The translations under genes and the position numbers were made by a program. DNA of 28,676 nucleotides from a virus: the IMG/VR virus record IMGVR_UViG_3300031825_000379, positions 1 to 28,676 of that record; one strand, given 5' to 3'. Shown one piece after another: positions 13,791-20,810 of the stretch (within the stretch, counting starts at the first letter, position 1; every line of letters starts with the position of its first letter). The notes under the pieces are model-generated. The model did no database searches, had not been told where the DNA came from, and worked only from the letters and a program-made list of their open reading frames with translations.

Positions 13791-14635
13791 GCCAGCCCAC
13801 CGCCCTCAACGCCCGCAGCGTGCTCGCCATGCTCGACAAGCACTACAACGCACCCAACCGACCGAAGAGCTGGCTGTTCGCTCCCGAGATCCAGGCACCG
13901 CACTCCGACCGGCGGGCAGACCTGATCGTCGCCCCACTGTCGAGCACAGCAGGGGAGAAGATCATCGGCCACGAGATCAAAATCTCCCGCGCAGACGTCC
14001 TCGCCGAACTGGCGACGCCGATCAAGCACGACGACTGGGCCAAGTACTGCACGCAATGGTGGCTCGTCATCGCGGACCCGGCACTGATCGACGGCCTCGA
14101 CATCCCCGCGCACTGGGGCGTCATGGCACCGCCGTCCGGCCGACGCACACGCTCGATGACAATCCTGAAGCCAGCGCCCGAGCTGAACCCGCACAGTACC
14201 GAGGCAGCGTGGGCGAAGCTCGCCCGTTGGACCGCCTTCCGTGCCGAGGAGCGGGTCACCAAGCTGCAATACGAAGCGCAGTACGACCAGCGGAAGATCG
14301 AAAGCCTCAAGCAGAACGTCCGCGAGCTCCGGACGTCTGGTGCCGGTGGTCTGTCGCCTGCCTTGCGCCGAGCGCAGGAAATCGTCGACGAGGTCACACA
14401 GCGGTGCAACGACGAGGGCATCTGGTTCCGGCACGAGCCCGGCCTGGTCGCCGACGCCGTCGTCGATGTGCTCGCCACCCGTGAGGCAGCGCAGACCCAA
14501 CGCCGGGAGATCGAGAACATCGAGCACGCGCTACGCCCGAAGTTCAACGGGCTCGCCGACGACATCGCGAAGGCCAAACGTCTCGCCGCCGCTGTCAAAC
14601 CACAGCTCGTCAACCGAGGAGGCCCCCGTGGGTAG
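13787..14635 (+). CDS. MmcB-like PD-(D/E)XK nuclease
   Basis: A 282-residue protein. The N-terminal domain (about 8-125) matches the MmcB-type nuclease pattern: RRADLIVAP (D45), then GHEIKISRADVLAEL (E63-x-K65), KYCTQWWLVIAD and IPAHWGVMAP. MmcB in Caulobacter is linked to mutagenic DNA repair. The C-terminal half is a long coiled region (EERVTKLQYEAQYDQRKIES, then EIENIEHALRP). It ends by overlapping the terminase-small-subunit candidate by 8 bases. In phage such a nuclease might degrade host DNA, process branched DNA or act in packaging; the sequence does not tell which. Confidence 0.75.
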   Translation: MSQPTALNARSVLAMLDKHYNAPNRPKSWLFAPEIQAPHSDRRADLIVAPLSSTAGEKIIGHEIKISRADVLAELATPIKHDDWAKYCTQWWLVIADPALIDGLDIPAHWGVMAPPSGRRTRSMTILKPAPELNPHSTEAAWAKLARWTAFRAEERVTKLQYEAQYDQRKIESLKQNVRELRTSGAGGLSPALRRAQEIVDEVTQRCNDEGIWFRHEPGLVADAVVDVLATREAAQTQRREIENIEHALRPKFNGLADDIAKAKRLAAAVKPQLVNRGGPRG

Positions 14636-15155
14636 CACCAGCCCCACCGACCCCCAGAACTTGGACGCGTCGGAGAAGGCGCGTCAGGCGCTGGCTGCGC
14701 GCCGGGACGGGAAGCAGTGGGCAGAGATCGCTGACGAGCTCGGCTATGCGGATGCGTCGGGGGCGTACCGGGCAGCGAAGCGACTCCTCGACCGGACCGA
14801 GTTCGAAGCGGTGGAGGAGTACCGAGCGATCGAAGCGGACCGTCTGGACGAGGCGCACCGCATCCAATACGACCGGTTGAAGACGGCGGTGGATAGGGGA
14901 GCGGACTTGTCGGCGGTGGCGTCGGCGGTGTCAGCGATCGTCCGGATCTCCGACCGTCGCTCGAAGCTCCTCGGACTGGACGCCCCCACCCGCGTCGACG
15001 TGGCGCACAGCGGCGAGGACTTCGCTGCCACCGCCGCCAAGTTGATGAAGGAGATCGGTCTGGCCGTGCCCTCCGAGTTCACGCCCGACGAGGACAGCGC
15101 CGAGGCCGAAGACCAGGACGGCGAGCAGGACGGGGGCAACCCATGGGTGCGGTAG
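14628..15155 (+). CDS. Terminase small subunit (putative)
   Basis: A 175-residue helical protein with an N-terminal helix-turn-helix (SEKARQALAARRDGKQWAEI, ADELGYADASGAYRAAKRLL), a central helical hairpin (EEYRAIEADRLDEAHRIQYD, SAVASAVSAIVRISDRRSKL then LGLDAP) and a disordered acidic tail. This HTH, coiled middle and LGLDAPxR motif pattern is typical of actinophage small terminases that recognise packaging sites. The GTG at 14628 has GAGGAGG 5 bases upstream. The large subunit lies 1.5 kb downstream, with several small genes between, which is unusual but seen in actinophages. Confidence 0.78.
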   Translation: MGSTSPTDPQNLDASEKARQALAARRDGKQWAEIADELGYADASGAYRAAKRLLDRTEFEAVEEYRAIEADRLDEAHRIQYDRLKTAVDRGADLSAVASAVSAIVRISDRRSKLLGLDAPTRVDVAHSGEDFAATAAKLMKEIGLAVPSEFTPDEDSAEAEDQDGEQDGGNPWVR

Positions 15156-15337
15156 GGAACAGGCGCGTCAAGGCATACAAGACCTGCCCTATCGAGGGCT
15201 GTGACTGGCAGCTGATCACCGAATGGTTCGACGGATCCCCAGACCAGGTCGTCAAAGTGTCTCAGGCCGAGCAGGAGACCGCCGCCGGCCTCCACATGAG
15301 GTCGCACTACACCCCCGAAAGGACGTACTTCACGTGA
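15143..15337 (+). CDS. C2H2-like zinc-finger protein, 64 aa
   Basis: A 64-residue protein with CPIEGCDW and, 26 residues later, LHMRSHYT: the C-x4-C...H-x3-H order of a single zinc finger with a longer than usual spacing. The N-terminus is basic (MGAVGNRRVKAYK). It overlaps the preceding gene by 13 bases and the following by GTGA. It is likely a small DNA-binding or structural zinc protein. Confidence 0.68.
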   Translation: MGAVGNRRVKAYKTCPIEGCDWQLITEWFDGSPDQVVKVSQAEQETAAGLHMRSHYTPERTYFT

Positions 15338-15705
15338 CACTCGACATGGCCTGCCCCGTGTGTCATGCGGCGTTCATCCCGCCGGAGGACGCACCCGCCT
15401 ATCCGCCGGACGGTTCCGTGGCGGTGTGCGTCACCTGTGCCGACGTCGTGGTGTGGAACCAGACCCGTGGCTGGGAGCTCCCAGACGCGGACCACAAGGC
15501 GGAACTGCTGGAACTGCAGCCCGTGATCGACTCCCTGATGGAGATCCGACAGTGGCACGACCAGCACGAGAAGGACCGGGAGACGCTGCGCTCGCTGATC
15601 TCCCACGGGTACCTCGTCGGATCGAGCATCACCGACATCGTCGAGGCCATCCTCGACAACGGCTTCCACCGCCACCCGGACAACGCGGAGGACAACGATG
15701 CCTGA
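15334..15705 (+). CDS. Zinc-ribbon hypothetical protein, 123 aa
   Basis: The N-terminal 45 residues form a zinc ribbon (MACPVCHAAFIPPED ... VAVCVTCADVVVW), followed by a helical, acidic-basic region (LMEIRQWHDQHEKDRETLRS, SITDIVEAILDNGF). The GTG at 15334 overlaps the previous stop. Function is unknown. Small ribbon proteins like this are common between terminase genes in actinophages. Confidence 0.72.
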   Translation: MTLDMACPVCHAAFIPPEDAPAYPPDGSVAVCVTCADVVVWNQTRGWELPDADHKAELLELQPVIDSLMEIRQWHDQHEKDRETLRSLISHGYLVGSSITDIVEAILDNGFHRHPDNAEDNDA

Positions 15706-16210
15706 GGAACCAACCCTGTCCGACACCGACAACCCGGATACCGGCCGACAACGGGACGGCGGTGGACTTCGCCCGACACGTGGCCGTCCCGCATCCCCGC
15801 GCCGAGGAGACTGCCGAACAAACGCCTGGCAGCCCGACGACAACCTCATCACTGCCGCCCAGGCCGGCCAACTCCACATCCGCAACCTCAGCTGCGAAGA
15901 CCGATCCTGGGTGGTCGCCGGACTCACCGCCCGCGGTGTCACCGCCGAAGACACCGCCCACATGCTCCGCTGCTCACTCAGGTTGATCAAACAGATCCGG
16001 GCGAACCCGATGACCGCAGTCTCGCTCTATGCGCAAACCATCGCCGTCGAGGTCGAGACCGCCCGACTCCACGCGAAGACAGCGAAACGCGCACACGCCT
16101 ACGAGCTCGAGGATCTGCGGATGACCGCGGAACGGTACAAGAAGCAACGCGATGACCTGATCGACCAGCTCGCCGCCCAGGCACGCCGAGCGGAGAGGCA
16201 GGACGCATGA
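15698..16210 (+). CDS. Putative HTH DNA-binding protein, 170 aa
   Basis: An HTH segment (CEDRSWVVAGLTARGVTAED, TAHMLRCSLRLIKQIRANP) in the middle is followed by a long basic coiled coil (TARLHAKTAKRAHAYELEDL, QRDDLIDQLAAQARRAERQ). The N-terminal 45 residues are disordered and arginine-rich. Position next to the large terminase might make it a packaging-linked or late regulatory protein. It is a possible activator for the late motif downstream, but that is speculation. It overlaps the previous gene by 8 bases. Confidence 0.7.
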   Translation: MPEEPTLSDTDNPDTGRQRDGGGLRPTRGRPASPRRGDCRTNAWQPDDNLITAAQAGQLHIRNLSCEDRSWVVAGLTARGVTAEDTAHMLRCSLRLIKQIRANPMTAVSLYAQTIAVEVETARLHAKTAKRAHAYELEDLRMTAERYKKQRDDLIDQLAAQARRAERQDA

Positions 16211-16250
16211 ACGAAAACACCCCGTCCATTCAGTGAAAGGGCCTGTTGCG

Positions 16251-16625
16251 ATGTACCTCGGTGAAGAGCCCCGCACCACCCCAACACCCGCCGGCCACAT
16301 CGAACGACTCGAAACGAGTATTGCCCGCACCGTCCACGAGATCGACGAGCTCCGCGCCGAGAACACCCGGCTACGGGCCCTGCTGCCCGGCTTCGAGACC
16401 ACCACCCTGCACACCACCGACCACCTGAAGACAGTTCGCGAAGCATTGTGCGTCGCTCAGGCGGCGATCGGGAACTTCCCGAACCGACCCCTCAACTGGC
16501 CTCAGCACATCCCGCATTTGCAGCGACTGATCGACGACATCGACCGACAGCGACCGCTCGGACCGAACGGCAAGCACGGCAACCTCCACACACCCACCTG
16601 CCAATGCGAGGACAAGGCCGGGTAA
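16251..16625 (+). CDS. Leucine-zipper-like hypothetical protein, 124 aa
   Basis: A helical protein with a zipper-like stretch (IERLETSIARTVHEIDELRA, ENTRLRALLPGF) and a C-terminal tail ending in CQCEDKAG. The ATG at 16251 is chosen because GAAAGGG is 9 bases upstream; a GTG at 16233 in frame would add six residues. A nine-codon ORF (16207-16236) precedes it and may be only a spacer. Function is unknown. Confidence 0.68.
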   Translation: MYLGEEPRTTPTPAGHIERLETSIARTVHEIDELRAENTRLRALLPGFETTTLHTTDHLKTVREALCVAQAAIGNFPNRPLNWPQHIPHLQRLIDDIDRQRPLGPNGKHGNLHTPTCQCEDKAG

Positions 16626-16627
16626 CG

Positions 16628-18265
16628 ATGGACGAGGACCCCGTCGAGAAACTCCACGAACACACCCGCGGCTGGCCAGCCGAACGCAAAGATGCACTGA
16701 TGCTGTGGCTCCGGGCGCAGCACACCCGCCACGTCATCCAATCCCGATACCAACACCCTGCGGAGCTGGCAGCCGCCGTCGACTCGAACTTCGTGATCAC
16801 TCCTGCAGTCGACGTCATCTCCCGGACCGTGGAGCGTGTCATCCGCGAGCCGCAACGCAACCTTCTCGTGACGATGCCCCCGCAAGAAGGCAAGAGCTCC
16901 CTGTGCGCCATCTGGGCGCCACTCCGCGCCCTGCAGCTCAACCCAGACACCCGCATCATCGTCGCCGCCTACGGTGACGCCCTCGCCGAAGACCACTCCC
17001 GCGCCGCCCGCGGCTGGATCGAAACCGCCGGCACCGGCGCCGTCGACGCCATCACCGGACAACCCGTCGAAGACAAACTCGGCCTGCAACTCTCCCGCAC
17101 GTCCACATCCGTGTCGTCCTGGCAGGTCGCCGGAGGCAAAGGCGGATACAAAGCCGTCGGCCTCGGCTCATCCATCACCGGCCGCGCCGCCGACCTCCTC
17201 ATCGTCGACGACCCCTACAAGAACATGCAGGAAGCCGACAGCGTCGCACACCGCCGCAAAGTCTCGGAGTGGTTCAAATCCGTCGCGCTCACCCGACTCT
17301 CCCCGGACGCGTCGATCATCCTCATCCAAACCCGCTGGCACGCCGAAGACCTCTCCGGCGAAATCCTCGCCGCCGAGCAGGAACTCCCACCCCACCAACG
17401 CACGTGGCGGCACATCAACATCCCCGCCGTCTCCGAAGCCGGTATCCCCGACGAACTCGACCGGCCCCCAGGTGTCGCCATGACCTCCGCACGAGGCCGC
17501 ACCCCAGCACAGTTCGCCACCCGACGCCGCCAGGTAGGGGAGCGTGTCTGGTACGCCCTCTACCAAGGCACCCCCACACCAGCCGAAGGCGGCCTGTTCA
17601 CCCGCACATGGTTCGACACCCACAAGCTCGAGAAGCAGCCGGACCGCTCCACCATGCGCATCGTCGCCGTCGACCCCGCCGAAACCGGGGAAGGCGACGA
17701 GGCCGGCATCATCGCCGCAGCCCTCCTCCCCGACGGCACAGTCGCCCTGACTCACGACCGGTCCGAGCAGATGACCTCCGAGCAGTGGGGGCAGGCCGCC
17801 GTGAGACTCGCGATGGAAACCCACGCCAGCGAGATCGCCGTCGAAACCTACACCGCCGGCACCACCTACGTGAACGTCGTCAAACGGGCCATCAAGGCAT
17901 ACCGAGACAAACTCCGCGCCGGGTTTGACGGGGCAGACCGTGAGTCCGCCGCAGCCATCCGCCGCACCCACGACCTCAAGGTGTACCCGTGGCGGGGCAA
18001 GGGGGACGCGGTGGCACGGTCTGCCCTGTTGCGTCAGGCGGTGGAGGTCGGCACCTGCAGGACCGTCACATCCGAAATGACCACGCTGGTCGAGCAGGCC
18101 GTCACGTGGCAGCAAGGACAACATCAACCCGACCGAGTCGCCGCCGCGATCATCGCCCACGACCGACTGATCGCCCGCGGTGGGCGTACCTCGAGTCTCG
18201 GCAACCCCACCCGCCCGGCCACCACCGCGCCGGCCCCGAACTGGCTCACCCGCAAAATCGGATAG
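16628..18265 (+). CDS. Terminase large subunit
   Basis: A 545-residue DNA-packaging motor. The ATPase domain shows Walker A MPPQEGKSS (about 83-91) and Walker B LLIVDDP (190-196), with the coupling motif near ILIQTRWHAEDL. The nuclease domain has the first acidic residue in IVAVDPAETGEGDEAG, a second in IAVETYTAG and a third in PDRVAAAIIAHDR, the RNase-H-like set. Length is normal for siphovirus large terminases. The ATG at 16628 follows the previous stop by two bases. It would dock on the portal encoded at 18921-20810. Confidence 0.95.
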   Translation: MDEDPVEKLHEHTRGWPAERKDALMLWLRAQHTRHVIQSRYQHPAELAAAVDSNFVITPAVDVISRTVERVIREPQRNLLVTMPPQEGKSSLCAIWAPLRALQLNPDTRIIVAAYGDALAEDHSRAARGWIETAGTGAVDAITGQPVEDKLGLQLSRTSTSVSSWQVAGGKGGYKAVGLGSSITGRAADLLIVDDPYKNMQEADSVAHRRKVSEWFKSVALTRLSPDASIILIQTRWHAEDLSGEILAAEQELPPHQRTWRHINIPAVSEAGIPDELDRPPGVAMTSARGRTPAQFATRRRQVGERVWYALYQGTPTPAEGGLFTRTWFDTHKLEKQPDRSTMRIVAVDPAETGEGDEAGIIAAALLPDGTVALTHDRSEQMTSEQWGQAAVRLAMETHASEIAVETYTAGTTYVNVVKRAIKAYRDKLRAGFDGADRESAAAIRRTHDLKVYPWRGKGDAVARSALLRQAVEVGTCRTVTSEMTTLVEQAVTWQQGQHQPDRVAAAIIAHDRLIARGGRTSSLGNPTRPATTAPAPNWLTRKIG

Positions 18266-18269
18266 CCCC

Positions 18270-18290
18270 TGCACGGTGCGTCTTTACCGT
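18270..18290 (+). promoter_or_regulatory. Late promoter-like element, copy A
   Basis: TGCAC-N4-CGTC-N2-TACCGT, four bases after the terminase stop. It is one of four copies with identical spacing (TAC 15 bases after the T of TGCAC). The small membrane gene starts at 18299, nine bases after the hexamer and with no ribosome site, so TACCGT may be a -10 and the messenger leaderless. Confidence 0.6.
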
Positions 18291-18298
18291 TGCGCGCC

Positions 18299-18625
18299 AT
18301 GGACGGTCTCACACTCCTCGTACTCCTCCTCTACGTCCTCGCCGTCATGCGAGCCACCCGCCTCATCAACGCCGACACCATCCTCGACACCCCCCGCATC
18401 TGGCTACTCCGCCGCTTCGGCCCTGAGTCGACGCTCGCGTACTTCATCTCCTGCCCCTGGTGCGTGTCCATCTGGATCGCCGGCATCTCCGCCCCGTTCG
18501 TCCTGTGGGCCCTCGAACTCCCACTGTGGCTGTGGCCGCTCCTCGGACTCGCCGCCTCGCACCTGACCGGCCTGGCTGCGCAGCTCGACGGCGACGACCT
18601 CGAAATAGAAATCGAAGACGAGTAG
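18299..18625 (+). CDS. DUF1360-like membrane protein
   Basis: A 108-residue protein with about three hydrophobic segments (LTLLVLLLYVLAVM; CVSIWIAGISAPFVLWALEL; LWLWPLLGLAASHLTGL), the pattern MRATRLINADTILD near the start and CPWCVSIWIA in the middle. Both are typical of DUF1360-type membrane proteins common in actinophage late operons. The acidic tail (DGDDLEIEIEDE) faces the cytoplasm. The ATG at 18299 has no Shine-Dalgarno site, and the first bases follow promoter-like element A directly. Role in virion assembly or lysis is unknown. Confidence 0.78.
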   Translation: MDGLTLLVLLLYVLAVMRATRLINADTILDTPRIWLLRRFGPESTLAYFISCPWCVSIWIAGISAPFVLWALELPLWLWPLLGLAASHLTGLAAQLDGDDLEIEIEDE

Positions 18626-18629
18626 CCCC

Positions 18630-18851
18630 ATGGATACTGAGGACATCCAGAAGTTGATGGGAGCGGCCCTTCGCAAGCGCGCCGCACAGGGTGGCCGGCA
18701 CCTGCATCACCGCGATTGCATTCACAACCTGCCGCCCGAGGAGCAGATCGCGATTCGCGGCAAGACCGTTGAGTGGTGGATGGCGATGGTCGGCTCGATG
18801 CCTGAGCAGATCACGCCGGACCAATGGGAGACCGAACCGCTGAGTGGATAG
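18630..18851 (+). CDS. Hypothetical protein, 73 aa
   Basis: Not recognised. A small helical protein (MDTEDIQKLMGAALRKRAAQ, then PPEEQIAIRGKTVEWWMAMV) with HLHHRDCIH in the middle, which could hold a metal. It starts four bases after the previous stop and precedes the portal by a 69-base gap that carries element D. Codon use agrees with its neighbours. Confidence 0.65.
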   Translation: MDTEDIQKLMGAALRKRAAQGGRHLHHRDCIHNLPPEEQIAIRGKTVEWWMAMVGSMPEQITPDQWETEPLSG

Positions 18852-18893
18852 CCTGCTCGGCCGCAACGCGTGCTTTGCGACGCGGTCTGACCC

Positions 18894-18914
18894 TGCACCC
18901 TTCGCCTCTACCTT
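18894..18914 (+). promoter_or_regulatory. Late promoter-like element, copy D
   Basis: TGCAC-N4-CGCC-N2-TACCTT in the gap before the portal gene. The hexamer ends seven bases before the portal GTG (18921), where no ribosome site exists, again consistent with a leaderless start. A loose hairpin (GGCCGC with GCGGTC, 18859-18887) sits just upstream and may mark a terminator. Confidence 0.6.
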
Positions 18915-18920
18915 CTGGTC

Positions 18921-20810
18921 GTGGCCCGCAGAGTCAAGATCCGACGCACCCCCCGACACCGGGGAACGCTGACCGCTGCCGGTCAGAAGATCACCGACCC
19001 CTCGAAAACCTTCAAATCATCGATGGGATCCTCAGGCTCCAACTGGCAAGAACAAGCCTGGGAGTTCCTCGACAAGGTCGGCGAACTGCGCTACTACGTC
19101 GGCTGGCGCTCCGCGTCCGTCGCCCGATGCCAACTGATCGGCTCCGACCTCGACCCCGACACCGGCCGGCCCACCGGCTACACCGAGAACGCCACCGTCC
19201 GGAAGATCGTCCGCGACATCGCCGGCGGTGTCACCGGGCAGTCTCAGATCCTCAAGCGACTCACCACAGGACTCACCGTCCCCGGTGAAGGGTTCGTCGC
19301 GATGATCGTCCGTGACAGTGAATCCCACGACACCTACTCCGACGGATCGCCTCTCTCGCTCGAGGACCAGCAGCAGGGCGAGTTCCAGGAATGGATCGTG
19401 CTGTCCCGCGACGAAATCAAAGCCTCCGGATCGGACGGTCTTGAGTTCACCCTCGAAGACGACTCCAAGCACCTGTTCGACGAGGAACGGGACCTGCTGT
19501 TCCGGGTGTGGAACCCCCACCCCCGCAAAGCATCGGAAGCCGACTCCCCGGTCCGGGCCGCCGAGGACGCCCTCCTTGAGATCGTCCGCACCACCAAGTC
19601 GATCGACAACGCCGCCAAGTCCAGGCTCGTCGGTAACGGCATCGTGTTCGTCCCGCAGGAAATGTCACTGCCCGAGCAGAGCGCGCCCGGCGCCACCCCC
19701 ATGACAGGAGACGCCCCGGGCCCCGACTACGGGGTGCCGTACGCCGCACCCTCCGCATCCCAGCAGTTGCAGGACTTGCTGTACCAAGTCGGCACCACGG
19801 CCTACAAGGATCAGGAGTCGATGGCGGCGTTCATGCCGATCATCGCGTCGGTGCCGGGGGAGTGGACCGACAAGGTCAAGCACGTCACGTTTGACTCCCA
19901 GGTCGCCGAAACCAGCCTCAAGACTCGTGAGGCTGCGATCCGCCGGCTCGCCATGTCCCTCGACGTCGCACCCGAACGCCTCCTCGGACTCGGCTCCCAC
20001 AGCAACCACTGGTCCGCCTGGGCCATCGCCGAAGACGACGTGAAGGTCCACGTCGTCCCGGTGCTTGAGACCATCGTCGCGTCGCTCACCCAGTTCATCC
20101 TCCGGCCTCTGTTGGAGAAGGAAGGCATCGACCCGGACCAATACGTCATCTGGTACGACACGACACCTCTCACTCAGGACCCGGACAAGAAGGCCGAGGC
20201 GAAGGACGCGCATGACCGAGGTGGACTCACCACCAAGGCGCTGCGCAAGTACTCGGGGTTCGACGACTCCGACGGATACGACCTCACCACCGCCGAAGGC
20301 TGGCAGGAACTTGCCCGCGACAAGGCCGCCGCCGACGTGTCACTCATCCCCACGCTGGCGCCGCTGCTCGGCGGCGTAGCCACCCAGATCACCCCACCAC
20401 CGCAACAGCCCGCGATCGACGCTCCCACCGACACCACCCGGACCGCTCCGGAGTCGGAGACGCTGCCCGAGTCCGAACCCGTCACCCAACCCGACTCCAC
20501 CGACGAACCCGACACCGTGACAAGCGCAGCCGTCCTGGTGTTCGTCGAGACCTTCACTGCGCGGGCCCTCGAACTCGCCAACAAGCGCAGACGCAACCGA
20601 GCCAATGCGGCCCAGTTCCGCGACGTCCCGATTCACCTGGCACACCGCAACCTGCCCGCCGTCCCGGCCGCCGAAGTGCCGAAGCTGATCGAAGGATGGG
20701 ACACCTCGGTCCCCTGGGGCGCGGTCGAACGACTCGGGTTCACCCGCCGCACCATCGCCTCATGGGTGGAGCGCGACGCCATCGACGAACTCACCAAGGT
20801 GGCTGGCTGA
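18921..20810 (+). CDS. Portal protein
   Basis: A 629-residue portal, the dodecameric ring at the capsid vertex through which DNA enters. The core has portal-like features: VGWRSASVARCQLI, a clip/wing region with FRVWNPHPRKASEADSPVRA, then SKSRLV-like AAKSRLVGNGIVFVPQEMSL, and a long loop/wing with LDVAPERLLGLGSHSNHWSA, the common phage portal turn in the stem. The N-terminal 35 residues are very basic. The C-terminal 100 residues are acidic and threonine/proline-rich, then helical (VERLGFTRRTIASWVERDAI). The GTG start has no ribosome site. Gene order and length fit actinophage siphoviruses. Confidence 0.92.
   Translation: MARRVKIRRTPRHRGTLTAAGQKITDPSKTFKSSMGSSGSNWQEQAWEFLDKVGELRYYVGWRSASVARCQLIGSDLDPDTGRPTGYTENATVRKIVRDIAGGVTGQSQILKRLTTGLTVPGEGFVAMIVRDSESHDTYSDGSPLSLEDQQQGEFQEWIVLSRDEIKASGSDGLEFTLEDDSKHLFDEERDLLFRVWNPHPRKASEADSPVRAAEDALLEIVRTTKSIDNAAKSRLVGNGIVFVPQEMSLPEQSAPGATPMTGDAPGPDYGVPYAAPSASQQLQDLLYQVGTTAYKDQESMAAFMPIIASVPGEWTDKVKHVTFDSQVAETSLKTREAAIRRLAMSLDVAPERLLGLGSHSNHWSAWAIAEDDVKVHVVPVLETIVASLTQFILRPLLEKEGIDPDQYVIWYDTTPLTQDPDKKAEAKDAHDRGGLTTKALRKYSGFDDSDGYDLTTAEGWQELARDKAAADVSLIPTLAPLLGGVATQITPPPQQPAIDAPTDTTRTAPESETLPESEPVTQPDSTDEPDTVTSAAVLVFVETFTARALELANKRRRNRANAAQFRDVPIHLAHRNLPAVPAAEVPKLIEGWDTSVPWGAVERLGFTRRTIASWVERDAIDELTKVAG

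Noticed and set aside
16207-16236. Nine-codon ORF overlapping the previous stop
   Set aside because: Too short to support. No own ribosome site and no recognisable leader-peptide feature.
17168-18274. 368-aa minus-strand open frame opposite the large terminase
   Set aside because: Glycine/valine/aspartate-rich shadow expected opposite GC-rich coding DNA. The terminase motifs are on the plus strand.
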